64,000 nucleotides of DNA, taken from Corydoras sp. C115 (taxonomy: Eukaryota > Chordata > Actinopteri > Siluriformes > Callichthyidae). A program made the position numbers and the translations under genes. Numbering within the stretch: position 1 is the stretch's first letter; each line of letters begins with the position of its first letter. This document shows, piece by piece, positions 50,107-61,997 of the stretch. Location of the stretch: the NCBI GenBank assembly GCA_019802505.1, contig JAFMOC010000007.1, forward strand, positions 10,032,001-10,096,000, written 5' to 3'. The notes beneath the pieces were generated by a model. That model was given only the letters and a program-made list of their open reading frames with translations. It was not told the origin of the DNA and did not search any database.

Positions 50107-50519
50107 CATAACTTCATTTCAAAATAGTCGACTGAATGCATTCGATGTGCCAGATGCTTTACCTTTTTCTCATACACCACTTATAATAGAAGACAGTCAT
50201 CTGTGAAATGCACTGCACACACAGACACAGACCATCCCATAATTGATGCAAAGAGAGCCTAATGTGAAGACTCTAAAACCTAGGTTCTTCTAAAAGTACT
50301 AAAGAAGAGGCAGAGGGGATGATGCATTTATGCACAAAAGTTGTACTGGGTTGAGGATTTAGTTGATGATTTCATAAGAAATGCTCGAGTGAACAGCTAT
50401 AGCCCCTACCCCCTCTACTCCTTGTCTCCTCTTCCCTTCGGACTGGTCATTTACTCTGCTGGGGGCGTTTGTGTACAGAAAAAGATCTTCCCATTTAAGG
50501 GCTGAGCACAAAAGCCCTT

Positions 50520-50521
<2 letters not shown>

Positions 50522-50586
<65 letters not shown>
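50522..50586. repeat. (CA)n microsatellite, long
   Basis: About 65 bp of pure CA repeats, only about 420 bp from another long CA tract. Confidence 0.97.
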
Positions 50587-50592
<6 letters not shown>

Positions 50593-51489
50593 CACGCTTC
50601 ATTACACTCTTCTACCTTACAGATGCATTCACACTACTAGCACACATTTCTTAACACAAACTTCTCATTGTCTACATCTCAATAGGCTTTGTATCAGTCC
50701 AGGGTGGTTTAGATCACTTTATAGAGCTGCTATAGTTAATCAACCTAAGCTCGTCCAAAGCTATTCAAATTGTTCATTGAGCTCTTAGACACACATATCA
50801 ACATATTTTTCAGTTCAGTGTGTTTTACCTTTAATAATTCACTGACAGTGGAACTGTTCTAAAGCTCTATGGCTTTATTTTGTTTTATTTAGCCAGTGTA
50901 GTAGTGGTAAAGTTTAGTAAGAAACTGTAAAATATATATTTTTTAAATTCTGTTTCTGATCATAGTAAACAATCATCATGCTTATGTGACCATATGGCAA
51001 CAGTCATGCACCTGCCAATATAAACCAACAGATATTAGAAATACCAGCCCAGATAATCTTTATGAAGCAAAGTTACATGACTTTACATGGCCAAAGTATT
51101 TAAATTGTGGACCCCAAGTTCTATAATTAAAGTCTCTGAGCTCTCAGCTCTACCCAAGGCGACCCATTATCTGTTCAGTCAACATTGGCTTACAGCACTG
51201 CCATGCTATGACTTTACTCCAACATCTCTTCCAGGGGTCTACCAGCCACGTAGTGGTTACCTGCTTTAAACTGCAGTTAGGAAGGTCACATGTGTGTGCT
51301 GATTTGCGTGAAGTTAGAATGGGAACTATTTTACAAAGCGCATTAATAATACTGCTAGAATTGCATTTACCCACCTTTGTAACAACTCAAAGTGCAGAGA
51401 AACAAATGCATTCTAAATTTAAGGTTATATTATTGCAATTTACTTTTGACAGTTTGTTTTGAGTCTTGATTCTAAATTCATGATTCATC
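50587..51489. other. Unclassified stretch
   Basis: No gene or repeat supported. Confidence 0.4.
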
Positions 51490-51575
51490 AAAATACATTG
51501 GTAATTTTGGTGGACTTGGGATTTGAACCAATTATAAGCTTGATAACCCAACACCCTAAACACTGAGCTAACAAT
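51490..51575 (-). mobile_element. tRNA-derived SINE head, second family, minus strand
   Basis: 'ggtggacttgggatttgaac' through 'caacaccctaaacactgagc' is the reversed head of the SINE at 9825, with A- and B-box regions present but mutated. The 3' part is missing. Confidence 0.72.
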
Positions 51576-52904
51576 CATTGTTTTAGATTAGATAAATAAG
51601 TTAGTCATTTTGCCAAATTCAAGCACAATGTGAGACTTTATTGAGACCTTTACTAAAACTGTGTCTGAGTCAAAATGTCAGACAAAAACTGATATATTTG
51701 TCTTCCGAGACATATTTCAGCAGTAGGAGACTTATAATAACTTCTCCTTTATCTTTCCATTTGATCTCATTATTGTCCAATAGAAACTATAGAAAAATAA
51801 TGAGATCTCTTTTTTAACCTAACCATAATATCACTTTAAAATAAATTGATATGCATATAAAGAGTTGGTAATGGTTTACATCAGAATTCACAGCATACTA
51901 TGATTCAAACATTAAAATGCCTTTCATTATTCTTTGTGTACATATTGTGTGCATGTTTAGCTTAACACTGTTAATAAACATGGCAGGTGACAGCTATCAT
52001 TCATGAAAATTGAAATATACAAGCAACACAGACTGTAATAAGCTCATTAAGAGCTAATTGCAATTGCAAAGAATAGAGCACAACTAAGTGTGCTTATCAC
52101 ACAGCCAGCTGCTGTTTTGGTGTAGCGCTGAATTAGAATCATTCTCCAGGAAGATGTCACTCCAAAATTGTGTACAAAAGACTTTAGCACACATTTTTAT
52201 TAGCAAATTATGTCTAACTCATATAGTACTTCATTTAAGAACTTTTCATTTATTCATACTAAATTCCCAGTATCATTAATTTTTATATGAAAGTTTTAAA
52301 ATGTACTATAAATAAAAGTGTTTTTATACTGCTATGTTATCTTAGGTTTTATATGAATGTTTCAAATAGGTAGGGGAAATGTAATTAAAACATCAATTTC
52401 CAGCTAGTTTGTTATATTATTCAATAGAAAAGCAATGTATTCAGTTTATTTAATGTATTCAAGACTGTGGAATTCTCCATGAACATCAACCTGCACAAAG
52501 ACACCACGACATGTATAACTACATATGTAAAGTGTTCAGTATAACATGATTAACACAGTACTTTACTGATGGCTGTGTTGAGAGTAATAATATATATCTG
52601 TTTGCAATGATAGCACATATAATATTGTTAGTGTTAAGGGATTTTCTGTATCTGTTTGCAATGCGAGCACTTCTAAATCTATTTGATTCAGGAGAATTTC
52701 TGAGTTAATCAATGCTGGAAGCACATGTAGACCTTTTTTGTGCTGACAATGCATGTATTGAGAGTGTGTGAATTGTGAGTGGATGACCGTTTTTTTTTTT
52801 TTAAGAGAGGGATATCAAGTCTTGTCTTTACATCATGTTTGCAACTCTGTGCCAGGGCATAAACAATGAAAATAAGTATGATCACACACAGAGTTATGGA
52901 TCAG
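51576..52904. other. Unclassified AT-rich stretch
   Basis: Includes a candidate regulatory patch at 52030-52080 (TAAT and ATTGCAAT-like motifs). No gene supported. Confidence 0.4.
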
Positions 52905-53012
52905 CTTTAGAGGGTTGTCTTGGAAAGAAGCAATGCAATGCTCAATTTAATCAAAAAGACGATAAAGGCTTGAACTAACAATTGAATAACTTGTTCAGGT
53001 TTAATGCTATTT
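52905..53012 (-). mobile_element. Decayed L2-like LINE remnant, minus strand
   Basis: 'gcttgaactaacaattgaat' with 'aacttgttcag' resembles 62630-62665 ('gcttgaactaacagctggg..catgttcag'), and the preceding 'gaagcaatgcaatgctcaat' resembles 'agcaagcaacacattac' there. Order and spacing agree, so this is an old fragment of the same LINE region. Confidence 0.5.
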
Positions 53013-53364
53013 TGTAAAGAAAAAAAATCTACAGGAACAGGCTGTTTTAATTACATGTTCTGTTTTATCTACATGTCAATTATGAAATGGTTTGGGACAG
53101 AGCAAGTCAGGGAAATTTTGAAGTGGTCTATTAAGACTCATGAACAATCTTCCTATACCAAAGATGAACAAAATTGCTGCTAATAGCTGGTAGCTGCTAA
53201 AATACATTGTGTACATTTACGGACAAAATTACTGCTAAAATGCACTGTTTACATGTATAACTAATGGGCATATTTGCACCTTACAACTCAAGCTACCTGC
53301 ACTGTTCCCTCCTGCTACTCAATGTTTATTATCCTGTATATTGTAAACTGTAAATCCCCTCTCT

Positions 53365-53460
53365 CTCTCCATGTTCTCCCTGTGTTTGCATAGGTTTCCT
53401 TCCACAGTCCCAAAACATGAATACAAAGTAAATTGGCACGTGTCCCCATATATATATATA

Positions 53461-53496
<36 letters not shown>

Positions 53497-53532
53497 CCAG
53501 TGATGCATTGGCACACCACGACCCTGGGAGGA
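53365..53532 (+). mobile_element. SINE (DANA/Mermaid-like), headless, with altered microsatellite
   Basis: 'ccatgttctccctgtgtttg', 'aggtttccttccacagtcc' and 'caaaacatgaatacaaag' are the central block, and 'gcgcccagtgatgcattgg' is the body after the TG tract. At 53448-53494 the tract is (TA)n(TG)n. The rest of the body and tail are missing after 'ccacgaccctgg'. Confidence 0.82.
53448..53494. repeat. (TA)n(TG)n microsatellite inside a SINE
   Basis: Occupies the position of the SINE's internal TG tract; about 47 bp. Confidence 0.93.
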
Positions 53533-54843
53533 TGATGACATTACTGATTTGTTCCAAAATAGAAGCCATCCAGTCTAACAGAAATATTTAAAACTTCTTA
53601 GTCATGATCACTCAAACAAATAAGCTAAATAAGGACTTATAGTAACATGTAAACTTTATTTAGTTACTGTGGATGTTTTCTGTTCAGTACTTTGTTTATG
53701 GCTATAAAATATCTTATATAACCTAATGACGCCACAGGACTGTTCTATGCATGTAAAAGGGGCTTAAGAATGTTTTTTTAAATGAAAGTTTCTCTCTCTC
53801 ATTCTGTCTGTGTAACATCACTTATAATCCAGTATAAAGGTGAAAGGAGGGTACAGACTTTGGCAGGATTCCATGTTTATCCTAGCTAGCATCAGAGCTC
53901 AGTGACTGCCACAGAGGTGAAGTTTGCAGGGTACATCACTCGATTTGGTGATGTTAGCCTGTCTTTACATGGTTTTGTATATACTTACTGTCATTCCTGT
54001 TTGCAGTATATTGTTGTAAGCAATATTTATTTATAATCGAACTCACAAAGGCAAAAAAATGGGTAATAATCCTTACCAAAACACATATTATTAGTACTTA
54101 TACATGTAGCTGTTTCCAAACAGCTACATTTAAAACAATAATTAATTAACCAACAGTTCATTTAACCAAACTTCCACTATAGCAACATTTAGGTAATGAC
54201 TACATCTGTTTATTTAGTCATCCAAGCAATACTATTTGTTTACCAATGTTAAAAAAGGTAACGTCTTAAACTGTGCTGGATGGACATAGACCATATCCTG
54301 TTTTCTTGTGATTACACAATGATTTCTGGCAAAGCTAAGCAAGAAAAAACAGGTTTCTCCCCTTACCTAATGTTATATCCCAATTTTATAATCTATTTAC
54401 AACAAGTCTTTATATTTTATTTATAGATCATACTTTGACAGTTACATAAAACATCAGAGAACTGGTAAATTAGTTATATTCAGTATCCACTTATTCTGAT
54501 CTGTTTGTTGTATTCCTGCCAGTGGATATCATATCATAGGATAAACCCAGCTATTATTCATTAAATCCCCCTCATTAAATTACCAACTGTAACACTGCTG
54601 GAATCCAGAGCCCAATTTATATTTTTATTTATATGTAATTCATATAATTCCCTCTGGTGATGTGCACCCAGTACAACCTGTACAGGTATTCTCCTGATAT
54701 CGTCACTGATAATGAGATAATGAGCTGAGAACCACTCTTTTTTTTAGGTGTTCTCACACAGGGACAGGGAGTTTCTCAGTATTAACACATTAGAAAAGGT
54801 GTACCTGGTTCTTTATTTGAACAGGAATTGAAATCAACTGTCC
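53533..54843. other. Unclassified stretch
   Basis: No gene or repeat supported. Confidence 0.4.
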
Positions 54844-55105
54844 AAAGCCAGGGCAGCACAGTCGCATAAACTTTCCATGTTCTCCCAGTGCGCATGGGTT
54901 TCCTCTGAGTTCTCCATTTTTTTGTCCACAAACATGTACTTGATGTACAGTAAATTGGCTGCTCTAATTTGCCTATATCTAGTGCATGTGTCTGTGTGTG
55001 TGAGTGTCCAGTGATGGATTGGCACCCTGTCCTGGGTGTATCTGGCCAGTGCCCAAAACATTCGCCCCTGGAAGAGGATTAAGCAGAAAATAATAAAATG
55101 AGATA
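54844..55105 (+). mobile_element. SINE (DANA/Mermaid-like), partly deleted
   Basis: Starts with a shortened head ('agggcagcacagtcgcat'), then the central block 'ctttccatgttctcccagtg', the short TG tract near 54980-55003 and the body 'ccagtgatggattggcacc' to 'agaggattaagcagaaaata'. Most of the tRNA-like head and a piece near the tail are lost. Confidence 0.82.
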
Positions 55106-57476
55106 AGATATGTCCCGAGCCAAGGTTAGGCAACACACCGAATGGCCTATAGCCAACTGTCTGATTAAGACCTGATTATTGTTGGTGATATCTTCTGGAA
55201 ATTTGTCAATATTTGGTTTACCATGCTACCCCAATATTACACAATTAGTATAACTGGTTTCTTTACTAGAGACAAGCTGCCATCCCACATTCTTCGGTGG
55301 CAGCAATAAGGTTAATAGAAATCATTTATGTTTGCTAGTCATGTCAAATAACTATTTACTCCTTCTAAGTCATGTACATAGTCTGTTTTTATCAAACTGG
55401 ACTTTCCCCCAACCTTTTGTTTCACCTTCAGACTACGACCATGACCTTGACAGCCAGTGATGCATTTCCACTGTTGTTCCAAGTACTATACAATTTGGTC
55501 ATTCTAGACTAGATGTCGGCATATGGACACTTAAACTTTATCACAGAGATGATAACCTAGAAGTGCAATCAGAGTGCAGCTTTGTGCAGGATTTGAATTA
55601 AAAGAGCTGCTTTGTAAGGTGTTATCTTCCTCGTATTTGCTAATATACTCTCCCACATCCGACTTTTTCCATCTGTGATAAACACACTATTAAAATCAGC
55701 TGTTTTTCCTCTTTGAATGTAGGTGATGCTATTGTTGTTCTTCACATTTTTACTTGAGGTGTATATTACAAAGTTCATTTTAATTGGTAGTGAAAGGAGT
55801 GTAAGGTTGTTAGTTTGATAACGAGAGCGCAGGAAACAGATAACAGTTAGTCCTTGTTTTCCTTGGGAGTAGCCTTTTGCTCTATTCTACTTTTTAAACA
55901 TGTTTGGGGGTAATACTATTTCCTGCTTTGCCGTTAAAATAACAAATAAAACTTTTTAGTGATTTACAATCCTTCTGTCTTTCATTTAATTTGATTGGTA
56001 CTTTGATTGAAAGCTAAAACTGAGCTGAGGAGCAGCATTTTTCATACAAGAAAAGGTTGAGAGCAGAGTATGTTTACACATTACATATCTATACTGTCTC
56101 ACACTTCTTATGTTTAAATGACTGCTTTGTCAATTTAATGCAGCATGTAATTTAAGTCTGAATGTATAAACATGTGAAAAGAAGCATTTGTATTAGCATT
56201 AAAACAACAGGAGGTGCTGATGGAATTGGTCCTATTATTTTTACTAATCAGAAAATCTTAGTGTTCACAAGTTAAAAAGTAAGGAACAACCTTAGTAGGT
56301 CATCAGTGCAGCACAAAGCATATACACAAAAGTGTGAGAGGTTTTTGATAGTTGGGACCTGTTGTAAAATAGTCTAGAAAAGTAGAAGACTTCTGTTAAA
56401 TTGAAATGTAAAGAAAATGAAAGTTTGTTTTTTTTCCCCTGATTCAATGCATATTTCAGTCTTTTCCAGGTGCATTAGCAGCATGTTTTTAAATCAATCG
56501 CAACACAAATGCTTTTCTAAAAAGAGACTAAGAATTTTTATTTGCTTTACTTCCATATAATATTGAATAAAATATATCCTGTAGGATATATCCTATCCTA
56601 TATATATTTTTAATTAGTTTATTACTTATTTTCTATATTGTTTTTATACAGAGGTTTTAACCAGAACTTTGATTAGCTGAAGATTTGATTTTCTATTCTG
56701 CCCCATGTGTCAATGCAGATGCTGATTAAAGCACAGCAGCAGTTTGGCATGTGTATAGGCTGCTTTCAAACATATCTGCTGGTCGGACACCCAGAACCAT
56801 GTGATATCTGATCCCAGTTTCTGTGTTGACTGACCCTGCAGTTATTAGATTGATATTTGGCAAACAGTACATTGTTGGGAGCTGTGACTGTTTTTCCTCC
56901 CACTGTTAGCTCAGTCTATGTCTATCCCACTTTCCCATTCTTTCTCCAATTCTCCTTTTTCATACTTAGCCAGTGTAGCATTTTGTCCCGTTATGATTGA
57001 CAGGTCCTATTCAAAACTCTGCCAAATGTAAACAGTCATTTCTCTTTCTCTGCCTGTCCCTACCCTGCTTCTCCCTGCAGTGGCATAGCCCTTATGGCGG
57101 ATGTGGTTAGATTTTGTCATGTATAATGATATGTGCAGAGAAGAAACATTCTTCAAGAAAATATTTACGTATATGTTATGTATAAATATAGAATATTTTG
57201 AATATTTTTTGTTATTATCCTTTAACCTGCAATGTAGTATGCAGTTATTTGTTCTGCTTATGTCTGCTAAATGTGTTAGTGTAAGTGGTTAGGCACAAAC
57301 AGTTTTTGTTTTGAAATTAACTTAAAGTTGGTTTGACGTGGTGATGCAGTGCTTTTAACAAGAAAAAAAGGTTCCTGAGTTAAATTCCACGGTAGGCTCA
57401 TGTCACACCTTTCATATCATTTATCAACATAATTTAGTGTTAAAAAGCAATAAATAAACAGAACAAATTACATATA
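55106..57476. other. 2.4-kb stretch without supported genes
   Basis: A pyrimidine-rich tract ending in CTGCAG at 57040-57080 looks like a splice acceptor, but no exon beyond it can be supported. Otherwise nothing recognised. Confidence 0.4.
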
Positions 57477-57860
57477 TTGTAATATAGAGGCGGCACGGTG
57501 GCTTAGTGGTTAGCACGTTCGCCTCTCAGTACTAGGGATTCCCGGGTTCGAATCCTCATCTGAGTGGAGTTTCCATGTTCTCCCCGTGTCTGCGTGGGTT
57601 TCCTCCGGGTTCTCCGGTTTCCTCCCACAGTCCAAAAACATGGATCAAGTCAAATGAGTTCTCCAAATTGCCCCATATAGAGTGTGTTTGTGTGCGTGTC
57701 TGTGTGTGTGAGTGTGTGCCCAGTGATAGATTGGCACCCTGTCCTGGGTGTATCTGCCCAGTGCCTGAAACTTTCTCTCCTGGATGGGCATGGGGAACCC
57801 CACCGTGACCCTAATATAGGATAAAGCGGAAGATAATGGATGGATGGATATTGTAATATA
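57477..57860 (+). mobile_element. Full-length SINE (DANA/Mermaid-like), reference copy
   Basis: The element at 57487-57850 has a tRNA-like head with A box TGGCTTAGTGG (57499-57509) and B box GGTTCGAATCC (57545-57555), both matching RNA polymerase III consensus. A central conserved block follows ('tgcgtgggtttcctccgggt', 'tctccggtttcctcccac'), then an interrupted TG tract (about 57680-57718), a 3' body and a (GGAT)n tail. The target duplication ttgtaatata lies at 57477-57486 and 57851-57860. The central block is that of the V-SINE superfamily as I recall it from zebrafish DANA and catfish Mermaid elements. It needs a LINE's enzymes to move. Confidence 0.94.
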
Positions 57861-59464
57861 CACATAACATCCAGTATTATGGTCAAACAAGGTAAATCTA
57901 TTAATATATTAATTTAAAATAGTTTAATTTGAATTTTATTAATACAATAAATCACCTATTGCATTAGTAGGAATTAAAATAGAATAATAGTGCAGTATGG
58001 AAGGCCACACCTTTGCTGCTATTTCTAATACTGATTGAGAAATGATTTGGCTGGTAAAGCCAACAGGATTTATTGGAACTACTGTAAGCAATAACATTAC
58101 AATTGAGTAATAGCAAACTTAATAAAATGATTTTTAAAGGTATCTGCTATGTAATGTTTTAATTTTTGCTAATGTTTACTTGCCTTGTTTAGAACAGTGA
58201 ATATAAAAATCTCAAAGTGAATAAGTACTTACTGATTAGCTAACTTCAGGATACTTCTTTTACAAGGGAAAAGTAATATAAAGGTCATAAATCCTATAAA
58301 CCCTGTCTGTTAATGTTGACTGAACCCATTTTACCAAATACATACATTTATTTCAGTCTTAAAGATCTGCTTTTTTCAAGCATTTTTAAAAATAAATAAA
58401 TGCAATAAATTGAACATATCTGCCAAACTGGAGTAGGAATAATAAGAGAATATTTCAGTAAAGAGCATACCTGCAGCAAACCTGTATAAGATGAACATGA
58501 ATGAAGGAGAGCAGTAGGCAGTGAGTAAGTAAAAGGTAGAAGTTTGGGAAAGGACATTAGCACTTCAAAGGTGAACAGGCAACTCACAACCAACTCTAAC
58601 TCAGCCCAGTAAAACGAACAGCCAAGGGCAGATGTGTGCACATGTATATGTGTGTATGTGCATACGTGTGAGTTGTGAGTGTGTATCTGAGAGCTAGAGA
58701 AAATGAAAAATTGGTCAGATCAAGAAAAGAGTATGAAAAACAGGAGATATGAAAGAGCAAGAAATATCAAAGATTTGGGCACAGATTGCATTTAAAACCG
58801 AAACATGCTTACGATGCATTCATACCATTGACATGACCTGAGCATGTACATGTGTAAAGAATACAAAATTTGAGACGGAATTTTTAAAAAGGAAGTCTAA
58901 AATAAACAGGCTTTATTAAGAGACCAAAATATTACACACTACAGTGAAAGTTTGAATCCTTTGAAAAAAATATTTTAAAGAGTTAGCATATAGACACAGA
59001 GGGTGCAGAACTTAATAATGTATTTTCTTGTAAAATTTTATGACTGAATAAAATGCATATACTTTCTAATTCTCAAGTCCTGACACTCATCTGTCTCACA
59101 CAATACTGCATTAACAAAAGTGACTGTGATCTACAGTTCCTACAGAGCAGAGTGGGCTTTTCTTTTCTGTGTCAGACAATAGAAGTAGAAGAACATCTGA
59201 ACAATGAATAAACCTAAAAGTTCCAAGTTGAAATAATGTCTAGTGAACATTCTACACATTAGAAAATAAAAAAATTCAAAAAACATAAATCCCCATCATC
59301 GGAGTTAGTTTAAGTAGCAAAAAATGTATGACTGTTTCTTTTGAGGTGTTGCTAATTTCCTCAAAAGTGCTAAAGCACTGAGGCTACAACAATTACTGAA
59401 TGAGACCTGGCTTTTTATTGGACTAGCAATACCTGATAATCACACAAAATATATATTAGTGTCC
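57861..59464. other. Unclassified stretch
   Basis: A TG/GT-rich patch lies at about 58632-58683. No gene or repeat supported. Confidence 0.4.
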
Positions 59465-59637
59465 TACACTGTTGATTCTGCCCGGCTGCTCAAGGAGTCT
59501 TGGTCCTCCCATGGTTTCTTCCTTACCCCTGTCACTTCGGCTTGCACTTTGGGGGTTAAAAGGCTTATAAAACTGTAAAGCTGATTTGTGACAATGTACT
59601 GTAACAAGCGCTATATAAATAAATTACTTGAACTTGT
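59465..59637 (+). mobile_element. L2-like LINE 3' end
   Basis: 'tcttggtcctcccatggttt', 'aaaactgtaaagctgatttg', 'tgacaatgtactgtaac' and 'gctatataaataaattac' then 'ttgaactt' form the terminal part of the L2-type 3' UTR. The last 80 bp are near-identical to the nested fragment at 62756-62837. Confidence 0.82.
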
Positions 59638-61997
59638 ATAGTGTAACAACTGACATTTCTTTTTAACCTGCTCTCTTTCTTGATGGATAGACATCTTATA
59701 ATGAGTAGGACAGAGAGTTTAATGTTGGGTTGTCAAAATGCATCAGGAGGAGGAAAAATAGCAATGTATGAAAAAGAACATGACATTACAAACTTTTAAA
59801 AAATCCTCAAAAGAGTTAATATTACTCTGATCTGGCAGAACTGACACTCAAAGTGTGACACTGACAGAATCAGAAGTGTGACTCTGGGCTGACAGAATCA
59901 GAATTTGACTAATGCACAGTGTTAATAATAGCAAGATACTTAGCAACAGAATTAAACTTAATCAGAAAGTTGACAGAATTAAGAATACACTGTAAGCAGA
60001 CACTCCAATACACTCCTTTAAAATTGAATAAAAGGAAATAAGGGCTGTCTGAAAGTCATGGGCAGATGCGAGGCAATGATACTAGGATAAAACAAGAATT
60101 TCAGAAACATAATTCTAATGATGACTGAGTTCTGGACTGATGACACAACTAAAGTATCACCATTTCAATATACATTTAAAGGCTAAAGGCTGAGGAGCAA
60201 TGGCATCAGAGTAAGTTTTGAAATGTCATGCTTTGATGTCAGTGGTAAAGGGAAGGGAGGAGGAGAGAATAAAATTTGGTTGAATTTGGTTGAGCAAAAA
60301 GGAATCTACTTGAGGCATATAAGCTAACTTCTATATTTATTCTATTGACCATGAGAACAATACTGGAAAAGAAATAATACTTGAGCCGAAGACAAAACCT
60401 AAAAACACAAGAAGTACAAATAATGGAATAGCTAGGTAACAAATCAAGTTCTGAATAATGAAATAAAACTAAGAAGCCTGTGAATAAATACACACAAAAT
60501 AGAATTGAAAAAGTACGAGCTTCTGACGAACTTCTGACTGAACGGAAATTCACAAGCGCTACTAATGAAGGAAATATAACTTGGAGATGAAGAGCAGAAT
60601 TACTAATATGAAGGAGAAAAACAGCACAGCGAGAGGAAATACAACACTGCTGAAAATATGCTGACAACATGGCAACACCTGCTGAAAATATAACATGGCT
60701 GTGAGATAAATCAAATACTCCTCCCAAGCAAGAGGAGGAAGAGCAAAGAGGAACAGAAAACATACATGACCGAAGGAACAGACAGTGAAATGAATATTAA
60801 CTAAATGATACACACAAGGGTAATTAAGAGATCCTGTCTTTCTGTCTGATCTTTTAAAATTCACCCCCTGAACTTAGTGGAGGCCGTGAAGAGAATTTGC
60901 AGCCTGAAAGATCAAGTGAGCTGTGTAGACTGATGAACTCAGGGGTTACCTAAAAATAGAAACCCTTTGGCAATACCCAACAGAACAGCAAGGATAATAA
61001 CAACGGTCTACAACACATTTAGTTTATTTCTAATGTAAAGTGTGATTGACTTACTTCTGTAAGTATGTATTTTTCAACCAGTAAGGCAGTACAAAATTTC
61101 AGTGAGTACATATTGTCCACACAACCTACATCTACAACACAGTATTGTAGACATATTCAGCTCCACTTGAATCATGGGATTGCACAGTGCTGTGGGTTTT
61201 AAATGGTTTCCAATTCAGTAGACAGTATAGGAAAGTTTTACCTAATACTTGATGCCTGCTGCATTCACCCTGGCAAATGAAAACACAAAATGCCATATTT
61301 CTGTAAGGGAATATTTTTGTAATATTAATTATTATTATTGTTTTAATTATAATATTGTTTTATACGGTATAAAGCAGTACTGATGACCATGTATCACAAT
61401 GATATTATGAACTACTACATGATTATTACTTGAAGCTATTACTTGAGCAGAATATTGTACAGAAACCTTTTTACACATTGTGTAAAAAAAGAAAAAAGAA
61501 TCCTGTCATCTTGTTTCTTATTTAATAATGTCAATGTCTTGTGATATCTAGTTTAAATAACCAATGAGATTCATTTTGTCAGTCAACAGTTGACTTGAGA
61601 AGTGAATAAACACATCATTATGACTTGACTGGCTTGGTTAAGCATCCTCTGACAGCTCCTTTACCCCATCCTTAGCACTCAGCCATCTGCCCTGTACCCA
61701 TTTCTAATGGCCTAATATTTGCCTGCTAATATTAATAATAACTACACTCTCTCAATTCAGGCACTAAATCAGCATACTTTTTCTTTTAAATATTGTAACT
61801 TACAATGGAGTTTCTAGTGCTGTAATATAAATTCTACATTTACCATGTACATTAGCATAGCTGGTCTCAGAATAGTTATTGCAATGCACTGTGGAACCTG
61901 AAGCCTTGTACCTTGCCTTGTTATCAGATTACAGTATTGAGCGATAGTCTATTTTCCCATAGTAGTACCCGGTCAACTTGCTCTGTGTTATTCGGTG
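59638..61997. other. 2.4-kb stretch without supported genes
   Basis: Contains direct repeats of 'ctgacagaatcagaa' (59861 and 59889) and near-tandem 'ctgctgaaaatat' units at about 60648-60690. A 174-codon open frame on the minus strand (60239-60763) is rich in Leu, Ser and Phe and has no recognised family; it is not called a gene. Confidence 0.4.

Noticed and set aside
50036..50586. Two CA tracts resembling a repeat array (CRISPR-like spacing)
   Set aside because: Simple microsatellites in a eukaryotic genome; no repeat-spacer pattern.
50471..50788. Open frame with His/Thr repeats
   Set aside because: Translation of a CA microsatellite and its flanks.
57240..57292. Possible SINE tail ('tgtctgctaaatgtgttag')
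   Set aside because: Too short and without upstream body; could be chance.
57487..57560. Possible tRNA gene at the SINE head
   Set aside because: Same reason; the boxes belong to a SINE with a target duplication around the entire element.
60239..60763. 174-codon open frame on the minus strand
   Set aside because: Biased to Leu/Ser/Phe/Cys, no family similarity, and a frame this long is plausible by chance in the complement of a purine-rich stretch.
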